Shown here piece after piece: positions 42,101 through 50,627 of a stretch of 64,000 nucleotides of DNA. Source of the stretch: DASVWZ01 sp036392935 (GTDB lineage Bacteria > Acidobacteriota > Terriglobia > Terriglobales > Acidobacteriaceae); the NCBI GenBank assembly GCA_036392935.1, contig DASVWZ010000239.1:1-64000 (forward strand), in the 5' to 3' direction. Each line of letters begins with the position of its first letter. The stretch's first letter is position 1. The notes below the pieces were generated by a model. It did no database searches, was not told the origin of the DNA, and was given only the letters and a program-made list of their open reading frames with translations. A program made the translations under genes and the position numbers.

Positions 42101-44539
42101 ATGAAACAAGAAGTGACTGTAGAACTTTCCGGGGGAAAGACAATTTCCTTTGAAACCGGAAAACTGGCCAAACAAGCCCACGGCGCGGCCGTGGTGCGAA
42201 TAGGCGAAAACGTAGTACTGGCAACGGCGGTAGCGAATGCCGATCCGAGGGAAGGGATCGATTTCTTTCCGCTGACGGTGGATTACCGCGAATACACCTA
42301 CGCCGGCGGGCGAATTCCCGGCGGATTCATCAAGCGCGAAGGGCGGCCGAGCGAGCGCGAAATTTTGACCAGCCGGCAGATTGACCGGCCGGTGCGTCCG
42401 CTATTTGCGGATGGATTCAAGTGCGAGACGCAGGTGATTGCGTTTGTGCTTTCGGCGGACACGGAGAACGATCCGGATGTGGCGGCGATCAACGGCGCGT
42501 CATGCGCGCTGACGCTTTCTGACATTCCCTTCCTGGGCCCGGTGGGCGCGGTGCGGGTGGGACTGGTGAACGGTCAGTTCATCGTGAATCCGACGTATGC
42601 GGAGATGCGCGACAGCCTGCTGAACATTATGGTCGTCGGCACGGCGGACGGCATTGTGATGATCGAGTCCGGCGCCAAAGAAGTGAAAGAAGAGACGGTA
42701 GTGGACGCGATTGAGTTTGGCCACGCCGAGATCAAAAAGATCTGCGCGGGGATCAACCAACTGCGCGAGAAGGCGGGCAGGCCGAAGCGCACGGTTGAGC
42801 CGCCGGAGTTCGATCAGAAATATTACGACGCGCTGAAGAAAAAAGTCGGCAAGGAACTGACGGATGCGCTGGATACGCAGAAGCATCCCAAGGCCGAGAG
42901 CTACACGCTGGTGAAAGAGCTGAAGAAGAAGCTGCAGGCGGATATTCCGGAAGACGACGAAGAAGCGCAGGCCAAGCTGAAACATTATTACGAAACGCTG
43001 CGCGAGCGGATTTTCCGCGACGAGGTGATCGAGAAGAAGCGGCGTCCGGATGGAAGGGCGTTCGACCAGATCCGGGATATATGGGTTGAAGTCGGCGTGC
43101 TGCCGAGAACGCATGGTTCGGCGATCTTTACCCGCGGCGAAACCCAGGCGCTGGTAACCACCACGCTGGGCACTTCGGACGACATGCAGCGGCTGGAAGT
43201 TTTCGAAGGCGAAGCCAAAAAGCGCTTCATGCTGCATTACAACTTCCCGCCGTTCTCGGTGGGCGAAGTGCAGTTTTTGCGCGGCGCAGGACGACGCGAG
43301 ATCGGACACGGCGCGCTGGCGGAGCGAGCGGTTTCAGCGGTGTTACCGACCGAAGAAAACTGGCCGTATGCGATGCGCGTGGTGTCGGACATTCTGGAGT
43401 CGAACGGATCGTCGTCGATGGCGACGGTGTGCGGGGCTTCGCTCTCGCTGATGGATGCGGGCGTTCCGCTGAAGTCGCCGGTGGCGGGCGTGGCGATGGG
43501 GTTGGTGAAGGAAGGCGACGACTACGCGATCCTCACCGACATTGCCGGAGCCGAAGATCATTACGGCGATATGGATTTCAAGGTCGCCGGAACCAAGGAC
43601 GGGATCACGGCGCTGCAGATGGATATTAAGGTCGGCGGCATCACGGCACAGATCATGCGTGAGGCGCTGGCGCAGGCGCAGCGCGGGCGCTTGTTCATCC
43701 TCGACAAGATGAACGAGGCGATCGGCGGGCATCGCGAGAAAGTTTCGGCGTATGCACCAAGAATTTACACGCTGCAGATTCCGGTCGATAAGATTCGCGA
43801 CGTGATTGGACCCGGCGGCAAGATGATCCGGTCGATCATTGAGCAGACCGGCGTGAAGATCGACGTGGAAGACACGGGCAAGGTCAATGTGGCGTCGAAT
43901 GACGAAGCATCGGCGAACAAGGCATTGCAGATCATTCGCGATCTGACCGCGTCTGCCGAAGTAGGAAAGACGTATCTCGGGAAAGTCACGCGGCTGGCGG
44001 ATTTCGGCGCGTTTGTCGAGATCATTCCCGGCACCGAAGGTCTGCTGCACATCAGCGAAGTGGCGGAGCACAGAATTAAGGATGTCCGCGACGAACTGAA
44101 GGAAGGCGACCAGGTGCTGGTGAAGGTGCTGGCGGTTGAAGGCAACCGGATCAAGCTGTCGCGCAAGGCAATCCTTAAGGAACAACGCGCGAAGATGGCG
44201 GCGAGCGGCGGCGGACCGACCGATGGCGGTGGTGGTCCGGCTGAACCACAGGCTGACGGCGTTCCGGCTCCGGCTGCGGCACCAGCGCCAGCGTTGACGA
44301 TTGAAGGCGGCGGCGATTTCGATGAAAGCGAAAACGAGCCGAACTTCAACCGCGATCCTGCTTACGCAGGTGACCGCGGACCGGATCGAGGCGGCGACCG
44401 TGGCGGAGATCGCGGAGGCGATCGTGGCGGGCGCGGTGGTCGTGGCGGAGGCGGCGGCGGACGCGGCCGGCGTCATGGAGGACGCGGTGGACGCGGCGGC
44501 GGTGGTGGCCGCGGCGGACCTGGCGGAGGAAGACACTAA
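42101..44539 (+). CDS. pnp: Polynucleotide phosphorylase with Arg/Gly-rich tail
   Basis: An 812-residue 3'-5' phosphorolytic exoribonuclease of the RNA degradosome. Two RNase PH domains come first (FPLTVDYREYTYAGGRIPGG and FMLHYNFPPFSVGEV regions). KH is at about residues 558-615 (VIGPGGKMIRSIIEQTG) and S1 at about 621-690 (GKVTRLADFGAFVEI). From about residue 700 a low-complexity tail carries Ala/Pro, then acidic residues, then many RGG/GDRGG repeats, making it about 100 residues longer than the usual enzyme. Such tails bind RNA or protein partners. It is the second gene of rpsO-pnp. Confidence 0.97.
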   Translation: MKQEVTVELSGGKTISFETGKLAKQAHGAAVVRIGENVVLATAVANADPREGIDFFPLTVDYREYTYAGGRIPGGFIKREGRPSEREILTSRQIDRPVRPLFADGFKCETQVIAFVLSADTENDPDVAAINGASCALTLSDIPFLGPVGAVRVGLVNGQFIVNPTYAEMRDSLLNIMVVGTADGIVMIESGAKEVKEETVVDAIEFGHAEIKKICAGINQLREKAGRPKRTVEPPEFDQKYYDALKKKVGKELTDALDTQKHPKAESYTLVKELKKKLQADIPEDDEEAQAKLKHYYETLRERIFRDEVIEKKRRPDGRAFDQIRDIWVEVGVLPRTHGSAIFTRGETQALVTTTLGTSDDMQRLEVFEGEAKKRFMLHYNFPPFSVGEVQFLRGAGRREIGHGALAERAVSAVLPTEENWPYAMRVVSDILESNGSSSMATVCGASLSLMDAGVPLKSPVAGVAMGLVKEGDDYAILTDIAGAEDHYGDMDFKVAGTKDGITALQMDIKVGGITAQIMREALAQAQRGRLFILDKMNEAIGGHREKVSAYAPRIYTLQIPVDKIRDVIGPGGKMIRSIIEQTGVKIDVEDTGKVNVASNDEASANKALQIIRDLTASAEVGKTYLGKVTRLADFGAFVEIIPGTEGLLHISEVAEHRIKDVRDELKEGDQVLVKVLAVEGNRIKLSRKAILKEQRAKMAASGGGPTDGGGGPAEPQADGVPAPAAAPAPALTIEGGGDFDESENEPNFNRDPAYAGDRGPDRGGDRGGDRGGDRGGRGGRGGGGGGRGRRHGGRGGRGGGGGRGGPGGGRH

Positions 44540-44591
44540 TCGGAAGGCAGAAGTGAGAAGTTAGAATGCAGAAGTAACAAAAGCAGAATGG

Positions 44592-44617
44592 GCCGCTCCG
44601 AAAGGGGCGGCTTTTTT
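44592..44617 (+). terminator. Rho-independent terminator of the rpsO-pnp operon
   Basis: GCCGCTCC, loop GAAA, and GGGGCGGC form an 8-base-pair stem (one G-T pair) followed directly by six T residues. It lies 53 bases after the pnp stop. Confidence 0.85.
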
Positions 44618-44888
44618 CTGGGCTGGATGGTTTACCTTTTAGTTAATAGTTTATTGCTCGTAACTCATTGATTCCAGATATTTTAGTATCTAACTATCAT
44701 ATTTATCAATATTTTACGTCGATATGCCTGCCTGGTTTTGTTGATTCTAAAGCTGGTTACAGTGTAAACGCAGCTGTATTAGATATGTCCTTCCCGGCCA
44801 ATCCTACCGGGTCCGTAACATCAGCCTGAGCCGGGATGTTTAGCTTTCGGTTAACGGTACGCGGCCATTCCGCCCGGCACTATCCGTT
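44618..44888. other. AT-rich gene-free island
   Basis: Between the pnp terminator and the end of the minus-strand amidohydrolase-like gene. The stretch 44630-44770 is strongly AT-rich (TTTAGTTAATAGTTTATTG, TATTTATCAATATTTTACG), unlike all surrounding DNA. No frame, hairpin or promoter pair is convincing. It resembles the AT-rich stretch at 40180-40315 in composition. Confidence 0.4.
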
Positions 44889-46289
44889 TCACGACTTGGA
44901 TTTTGGCGTGAGCAGGCTCGGCCGGTCGATGGCGCTGCCGTTGAAGATGACGGTGTCGATGTGATCGAGCGCTCCGATGTCGGCGCGAGGGTCGGCGTCC
45001 AGGATGAGAATGTCGGCGAGGCGTCCTGCCTCGATGCGGCCGACATCTTTCCAGCCGTAGATATCCGCATAATTTGTAGTGGCGGCGGCGAGCGCTTCGC
45101 GGGGCTGAAGTCCAATGCGGTGCAGAAGTGCGATCTCGAGGTGCAGACCGCTGCCCGGCATGATGCCGTAGGAGGGCGCGATGCTGGCGGCGAGAAACTT
45201 GGCGCCGAGCTGGTAAAGGCGCGCGTCGAGCGATTCCTTGTGCCAGGCGCAGTTGCGGACGTAGTCGCGGCGCTCGGCGGGCAGGCTGGCGAGGTATCCC
45301 GAAGCGCCGGTTTTGGGGTCAACGGGAACGTCGAGGTCGGAGGCGTTGATGATGGCAGCCGATGGCGCGGTCCAGGGATTGGGGATATCGAGCGAGTCGG
45401 CGGTAGCTTCCATCGATAGAGTCGGCATGAGCGCGGTGTTGGACTTTGCGAGCTGCGCGCCGTAGTCGGAGACCTCGCTGGAGGCGGGATCGACGGTACA
45501 CATGGCGCGATAAGCGTCTTTTGCGGCGGAGAGATTGTCGGCGCGAGTGAGTTTTGCGGACTCGGGCGCGAGTTCGGTGAGGAAGTGATCGTCGCGGACG
45601 AGGGCTTCGACTCCGGCGTGGATGGCGTAAGGATAGCTGGTGAAGGCTGGCTCGGCGATGATGGCGAGACTGCGACGGCGAGCTGCAGCCACGATGACGT
45701 CAACCTGATCGGGCCAGACATCGTAGCTGATGGTGACGCCGCGAAAGCCTTGATCGGCGAGATGGTTGACACGGGCGATGAGCTGGTCGTTCGTAAGACG
45801 GCGATCGTGCAGGCGGTGATCGAGCATCGGCTTGTCGGAGGGGTCGGCGCCTTGCTCGGAGTATCCGGTGATGGGAGCGCCGAGAAAAAGGCGCGGGCCG
45901 GGCGAAGCATTGCGAAAAATGTTGGTTTCGCCGTCGCCGCCGCCATCGGGCAGGATTGTGGCGACGTAGACGGTGGTGACGCCGTTGTAGAGATAAGCGT
46001 TGGCGAAGGATTGATTGCGGAGCGCGCCGAATCCGTCGATGAGGCCGGGGATGAGAAATTTGCCGTGGGCATCGATGCGCGGAGTGTTGGGCGGAATGGT
46101 GACTTGCGATGCCAGGCCGGCAGCGGTGATTTTGCCGTCGTCAATCAGTACGACCGCGTTGTCGATATCGTTGGCGGAACGGCCGAAGTTGTTGAGATCG
46201 ACGAGGGTGGCGCCGACGATGGCGAGGGTTTGGGCGGAGGATGGAAGGGCCAGCACAAGCAAAAAGAACACCAGCTTTCGGGCGGACAT
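44889..46289 (-). CDS. Secreted amidohydrolase-like protein lacking metal ligands
   Basis: A protein of 466 residues. The ATG at 46289 starts a signal peptide (KLVFFLLVLALPSSAQTLA); the frame extends upstream to 46406 but without signal. Amidohydrolase-family features are clear: IVGATLVDLN, FLIPGLIDGF, and the closing GRIEAGRLADILILDADPRAD. In active members the strand after GLID carries His-x-His; here it reads GFGALRN. The late Asp region is replaced by APSYGIMPGS. The zinc site is therefore lost and the protein is probably non-enzymatic or changed in function. Its role is unknown. Confidence 0.8.
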   Translation of the reverse strand: MSARKLVFFLLVLALPSSAQTLAIVGATLVDLNNFGRSANDIDNAVVLIDDGKITAAGLASQVTIPPNTPRIDAHGKFLIPGLIDGFGALRNQSFANAYLYNGVTTVYVATILPDGGGDGETNIFRNASPGPRLFLGAPITGYSEQGADPSDKPMLDHRLHDRRLTNDQLIARVNHLADQGFRGVTISYDVWPDQVDVIVAAARRRSLAIIAEPAFTSYPYAIHAGVEALVRDDHFLTELAPESAKLTRADNLSAAKDAYRAMCTVDPASSEVSDYGAQLAKSNTALMPTLSMEATADSLDIPNPWTAPSAAIINASDLDVPVDPKTGASGYLASLPAERRDYVRNCAWHKESLDARLYQLGAKFLAASIAPSYGIMPGSGLHLEIALLHRIGLQPREALAAATTNYADIYGWKDVGRIEAGRLADILILDADPRADIGALDHIDTVIFNGSAIDRPSLLTPKSKS

Positions 46290-46399
46290 GATTGGTTGGA
46301 CGAGTTGGGAGCGCGGGAGTGAGCGGTCAGCCATCACCCCAGGGAAAGTGCAGATCACATAGGCCACGGGCAGCTGTAGCGGCGAAGGGTAAGGATCAT

Positions 46400-46951
46400 C
46401 TACCAAAACAATGATTTAACCGGGGGCATTGTCTCCGTCCGATTGCCGTAACCGGACGCATATGGGACGCACTCGATCCGAATCCGACCCAGCCTCGATC
46501 TGCAGCTGAATTCGTCCGGTTCTCTCGAATAGTTAGGATAGTGGATAACGAGCGTGTCGGGCCCGCTCCACTCCAAGTCTAGAGACCGAGGGCTGCTCGC
46601 GATTGTAAAAACTTCAGCCGAGCGGCCTCTAAACAGATCGCGAAACGGCCCCTCTTTTTTCAACTGCAACTGGACCGAGCTGTGAAATGAGTCCATCGCG
46701 CCGCAGTCCTCTTCCCGCACTCTGGCTACAGCGCGGCCGTCGGGGGAGGACACAGGAGCAAAGTCGTACCGTCCGCACATGACGAATCCAAACAACCCTA
46801 TGAGCGTGAGCAAGGCTGAAGCGAAAGCCAGAAGCACTGCGCCACCCCTAAGCGGCAGCTTCCATGGGGTTCGCCAGCCGCCCGCGAGGCACCACAGGGC
46901 CGCGGAAATTCCGGACAGGGCCAACGCGATGATTAAAACAATTATCATCAC
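46400..46951 (-). CDS. Membrane-anchored protein of unknown function, downstream of murA
   Basis: A 183-residue protein with two N-terminal membrane helices (MIIVLIIALALSGISAALWC and VLLAFASALLTLIGLFGFVM). An extracytoplasmic domain follows with a beta-rich pattern (SPDGRAVARVREEDCGAMDS, LDLEWSGPDTLVIHYP). Its start ATG overlaps the murA stop by four bases (ATGA), so it is translationally coupled to murA. It is not recognised as a family. Coupling suggests an envelope role, but nothing in it points to peptidoglycan directly. Confidence 0.7.
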   Translation of the reverse strand: MMIIVLIIALALSGISAALWCLAGGWRTPWKLPLRGGAVLLAFASALLTLIGLFGFVMCGRYDFAPVSSPDGRAVARVREEDCGAMDSFHSSVQLQLKKEGPFRDLFRGRSAEVFTIASSPRSLDLEWSGPDTLVIHYPNYSREPDEFSCRSRLGRIRIECVPYASGYGNRTETMPPVKSLFW

Positions 46952-48252
46952 CCTCTTGCAGCTGGAACGGCAGCTCTCTTCGGCAGGATTTCTCCGATGC
47001 GGCGGATTTGGGCACCGACGCCGCGCAGTTTTTCTTCGATGTTTTCGTAGCCGCGATCGATGTGGTAGACGCGGTCGATGATGGTTTCTCCGTCGGCGAC
47101 GAGGGCGGCGAGGACGAGTGAAGCGGATGCACGCAGATCAGAAGCGAGCACGGCGGCTCCGCTCAAAGCTGACTTTCCCTGCACGATGGCGCGGCGGCCT
47201 TCGATCTTGATATTGGCTCCCATGCGAACGAGTTCCTGAGCGTGCATGAATCGATTCTCAAAGATATTTTCGGTGATGACCGATGCGCCGTCGGCTTGCG
47301 TAGCCAGAGCCATGTATTGCGCCTGAACGTCGGTGGGAAAGCCGGGATATTCTTCGGTGGTCATCGCCGCGGCTTTCAGCGGATTGTCACCCATGACGCG
47401 GACAGATTCTTTTCCCTGCGCGGTTTTCACTCCGGCTTCGGCGAGCTTTTGCAGTAGCGCGCTGAGATGCGCCGGGTTGCAGTCGGCGACGTTGAGATCT
47501 CCGCCGGTCATGCCGCCGGCGATAATGAAAGTTGCGGCTTCGATGCGGTCGGGAATGATGCGGTGTTTTGCGCCCTTAAGTTTGGCCACGCCTTTCACGC
47601 GAATCGTGGAAGTTCCCGCGCCTTCGATCTTCGCACCCATTTTCTTGAGAAGATCGGCGAGGTCGGCGACTTCCGGTTCGCAGGCGCAATTCTGCAAAAC
47701 AGTTTCGCCCTCGGCAAGAACGGCGGCCATCAGCAAATCTTCGGTCCCGGTGACGGTAATTTTGTCGAAGACGATCTCAGCGCCTTTCAGGCGCTGGGCG
47801 CTGGCTTCGACGTATCCGTGCTCTTGGGTGATAGTGGCGCCGAGACGCTCGAGGCCTTTGATGTGCAGATCGATGGGGCGCGCGCCGATGGCGCAGCCAC
47901 CAGGAAGCGAAACGCGGGCGCGTCCGCAACGCGCGACCAGAGCGCCGAGAACGAGAGTGGACGCGCGCATGGTTTTCACGAGTTCATACGACGCTTCGGG
48001 CGCGGCGAGATTCTGGCAGTGGATCGTCGTGCGGTGATGAGCGCGCCCGTAGCCAAGTTCGACGTCGGCTCCCATGGCGGTGAGCAGTTTGCGGGTGGTC
48101 TCGATGTCGCGGACTTTAGGGATATTTTCGAGGATGACCGGCTCATCGGTGAGCAGGGCGGCGGCCATGCAAGGCAGCGCGGCGTTCTTGGCTCCGCTGA
48201 TGTGAACCGTGCCAAGAAGCGGTGTGCCTCCGCGGATGACGAATTTGTCCAT
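46948..48252 (-). CDS. murA: UDP-N-acetylglucosamine 1-carboxyvinyltransferase
   Basis: A 434-residue enzyme transferring enolpyruvate from PEP to UDP-GlcNAc, the first committed step of peptidoglycan synthesis. The opening FVIRGGTPLLGTVHISGAKN, RASTLVLGALVARCG, and LPGGCAIGARPIDLHIKGLE are diagnostic. The catalytic Cys at about residue 120 is present, so the enzyme should be sensitive to fosfomycin-type modification. A small membrane protein gene overlaps its 3' end by four bases. Confidence 0.98.
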   Translation of the reverse strand: MDKFVIRGGTPLLGTVHISGAKNAALPCMAAALLTDEPVILENIPKVRDIETTRKLLTAMGADVELGYGRAHHRTTIHCQNLAAPEASYELVKTMRASTLVLGALVARCGRARVSLPGGCAIGARPIDLHIKGLERLGATITQEHGYVEASAQRLKGAEIVFDKITVTGTEDLLMAAVLAEGETVLQNCACEPEVADLADLLKKMGAKIEGAGTSTIRVKGVAKLKGAKHRIIPDRIEAATFIIAGGMTGGDLNVADCNPAHLSALLQKLAEAGVKTAQGKESVRVMGDNPLKAAAMTTEEYPGFPTDVQAQYMALATQADGASVITENIFENRFMHAQELVRMGANIKIEGRRAIVQGKSALSGAAVLASDLRASASLVLAALVADGETIIDRVYHIDRGYENIEEKLRGVGAQIRRIGEILPKRAAVPAARG

Positions 48253-48280
48253 GGGTGAAGAACTATTTTATAGGAGTTGG

Positions 48281-48336
48281 TTGTCAGTCATAAGTCCTCA
48301 GTCCTCAGTCATCAGTCGTTAGTCGTCGGTCGTTAG
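48281..48336. repeat. Short degenerate tandem repeat before murA
   Basis: Repeats of TCAGTC/TTAGTC words, unit about 7 to 8 bases, occur about seven times between the starts of murA and the end of murQ. A similar short stretch lies between purF and purL near 25028-25045. Nothing suggests coding function. Confidence 0.5.
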
Positions 48337-48414
48337 GACGGAATAACCACAGGGGAAGCGCGAAAAATCTTAAATCGCAAAGGACGCGAAGGATTCGCAA
48401 AGGGCGCAGAGAGC

Positions 48415-49368
48415 TTAGTGATTGGACCTCTCCTGGTTCGAGCTTTCGATGATGGCTTGCCGGAGATGATTACGCGATTTTTTGAGGGCGCGAGTGGCTT
48501 GTGAGCAAGTTGATCCGGAGAGGAGCATTACCAGGGCGGCGGGAACGCTGTTGCCAGCTTGTTTCAATGCGGATTTGGCTGGCGCTCGGGAAATCCCGGC
48601 GGCCTGTTGAAGGATGCTTATAGCCCGTTCCTTGAGCTTGGAATTCTTCGGAACAACGTTCACCATCAGGCCGTCGTAGACGTAGCCAAGGCGCGTCATG
48701 GCGCCCGTCGAGAGCATGTTCAGGATCATTTTTTGCGCAGTCCCGGCTTTCATGCGGCTGGAACCGGAGACGACTTCCGGACCGACGTCAGTGACGATGG
48801 CGAGATCGGCAGATTTTTCCAGTGGGGAGTTCCGGTTGCAGGTAATAGCAATGGTCGTGGCACATCTGCTACGCGCGTATTTGAGGGCTGCCACGGTGAA
48901 TGGCGTGCGCCCGCTGGCCGACACGCCGACGACTACATCCTTCTCTGCAGGATTTTTCCTGGTGATCGCGCTCTCGCCGAGGCGCGGGGAGTCTTCTTCT
49001 TTTTCGACCGCCGAGCTCAGAGCTTTGGTGCCTCCCGCGATCACCAGTTGAATTCGTCGCGGATTGAGACTGAACGTTGGCGGAAGTTCGGCGGCGTCGA
49101 GGGCGGCAATGCGTCCGCTGGTGCCGGCGCCGACGTAGATCAGACGGCCATTCTGGCTGAGCGCGCCAGCCATAACGTCGATGCCACGGGCAATCTGAGG
49201 TAAAGCGCGCTTAACGGCGGCGGCGACTTTGGCGTCTTCTCTATTGATGATGCGAGCGATTTCGAGCGAGGATTTGAGGTCGAGATTCTTGGCGGCGGGA
49301 TTGAGCTTTTCGGTCGAGAGGCCGCTGAGATTGCGGGCGGTTCCCTTCCCGCGCTTGCTCCTGCTCAA
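48415..49368 (-). CDS. murQ: N-acetylmuramic acid 6-phosphate etherase
   Basis: A 317-residue SIS-domain enzyme that removes lactate from MurNAc-6-phosphate, feeding recycled cell-wall sugar into GlcNAc-6-phosphate. Signatures present: LSTEKLNPAAKNLD, GRLIYVGAGTSGRIAALDAA, ELPPTF, GVSASGRTPFTVAAL, and SSRMKAGTAQKMILNMLSTG. It starts with TTG inside the upstream hydrolase stop (4-base overlap), so the two are translated together. A MurNAc transporter/kinase is not in the window. Confidence 0.96.
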   Translation of the reverse strand: MSRSKRGKGTARNLSGLSTEKLNPAAKNLDLKSSLEIARIINREDAKVAAAVKRALPQIARGIDVMAGALSQNGRLIYVGAGTSGRIAALDAAELPPTFSLNPRRIQLVIAGGTKALSSAVEKEEDSPRLGESAITRKNPAEKDVVVGVSASGRTPFTVAALKYARSRCATTIAITCNRNSPLEKSADLAIVTDVGPEVVSGSSRMKAGTAQKMILNMLSTGAMTRLGYVYDGLMVNVVPKNSKLKERAISILQQAAGISRAPAKSALKQAGNSVPAALVMLLSGSTCSQATRALKKSRNHLRQAIIESSNQERSNH

Positions 49369-50438
49369 CGATTCTGCTCCAGCGCTTCGAGCACGGCGTC
49401 GTGAAATGCGGGACGGATTTCCTTAATGGCTTGATTCGAGCAGTCGGGCCAGGTGCGGTTGGTGAGCAGCGTCACGGACAGTTGTCGCTGCGGATCGATC
49501 CAGAGCGAAGTTCCGGTATAACCCAAGTGTCCATACGAAGCCGCCGAAAAATACTTGCCGGATTGCGAGGGCGACGACGGCGTGTCCCAACCGAGAGCGC
49601 GCGATGTGCCGGGCGGAGAGACTTCGCGGCGAGTGAACAGCGCAATCGTCTCCGGACGAACGATTCTGCGGCCGCCCGCAAGCATGGTTTCTGCGAAAAG
49701 GGAGACGTCGGGTGCGCTGGCAAATAATCCAGCGTGGCCGGCAACGCCTCCGAGCACGCTGGCATTTTCGTCCTGGACTTCGCCTTGAATGATGCGCAGG
49801 CGGAAGCTCTGGTCGTCTTGCGTGGGGGCGCAGCGCGGATGCCAGGTGAGCGGTGGCTTGAATGCAGTGCGTACCATGCCGAGCGGGCCAAAGATTTCGC
49901 GATGGCAGAAGTGGTCGAGAGTATCGCCGTCGTTGCCCTGGCGGGCGATGCGTTCGAGGGCAACGCCGAGAATTATGAATCCGATGTCGCTGTATTCGGC
50001 GCGGCTGCCGGGATCGGCGACAAGGGGCGTAGCAAAGGCCTTGGCGAGCAACTCATCTTTGCTGGTGGTTTCGAGGTAAAGTTTTTCGTAAGCCGGCAAG
50101 CCGGAGGAATGCGCCAGCAACATGCGGAAGGTGACGGCTTCGCGGCGAGGGTCGTCTTTCAGAAACTCGAAGACAACGCTGGTGACCGGAAGGTCAAGGT
50201 CAAGCAGGCCGCGATCGTAAAGAATCATCGCCATGGTTGTGGTGCCGATGGGCTTGGTGAGTGAGGCAAGGTCGAAAATTGTATCGGGCGTAGCGGATGC
50301 GGATTCAGCGTCGTAGGTGAGCAGGCCAAAAGATTTCAGACAAACGAGCTGGCCGCCGAATGTGACGGCCGCACAGGCAGCGGGAAAGGCGCGCTGGTCA
50401 ATGGCAGCACGAAGAATATCGAAGGCGCGCGCAAACAC
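49365..50438 (-). CDS. Class C beta-lactamase-like serine hydrolase (AmpH/EstB type)
   Basis: A protein of about 357 residues in the serine beta-lactamase/D-Ala-D-Ala peptidase fold. It has FDLASLTKPIGTTTMA with the S-x-x-K catalytic pair, LLAHSSGLPAYEK, a Y-S-D (Tyr-x-Asp/Asn) motif in AEYSDIGFIILG, and LGYTGTSLWIDP near the K/H-x-G position. The frame opens at TTG 50525, but GTG 50438, with AGGA just upstream and the family-like FARAFDILRAAIDQRAFP behind it, is preferred. No signal peptide is seen, which suggests the cytoplasm. It overlaps murQ by four bases, pointing to recycling of peptidoglycan fragments. The exact substrate is unknown. Confidence 0.85.
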   Translation of the reverse strand: MFARAFDILRAAIDQRAFPAACAAVTFGGQLVCLKSFGLLTYDAESASATPDTIFDLASLTKPIGTTTMAMILYDRGLLDLDLPVTSVVFEFLKDDPRREAVTFRMLLAHSSGLPAYEKLYLETTSKDELLAKAFATPLVADPGSRAEYSDIGFIILGVALERIARQGNDGDTLDHFCHREIFGPLGMVRTAFKPPLTWHPRCAPTQDDQSFRLRIIQGEVQDENASVLGGVAGHAGLFASAPDVSLFAETMLAGGRRIVRPETIALFTRREVSPPGTSRALGWDTPSSPSQSGKYFSAASYGHLGYTGTSLWIDPQRQLSVTLLTNRTWPDCSNQAIKEIRPAFHDAVLEALEQNR

Positions 50439-50627
50439 CGAGTCCTGGTTTTGGTAGCGCGAGGGCAGAGGGTGTGAGCGGGGTTCGATGATCGGGTTAT
50501 AGCAAAGTTGGCGGGTGCGGGTCAAAAGTGATCGATTTTGATCGGAGATTCGCCATCTTTTCTAGACTTCGATTTGAAAATTGCAATTTTGAATTTGTAA
50601 TTTCAACCGGCGGCGTATGGCGGCAAG

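Noticed and set aside
43343..44536. 397-residue antisense frame over pnp
   Set aside because: Shadow of a GC-rich gene; no domain or start signal, and pnp is certain.
44840..46144. 434-residue minus-strand frame over the amidohydrolase-like gene
   Set aside because: Its product is Ser/Pro/Thr-rich shadow translation; the other frame has signal peptide and family motifs.
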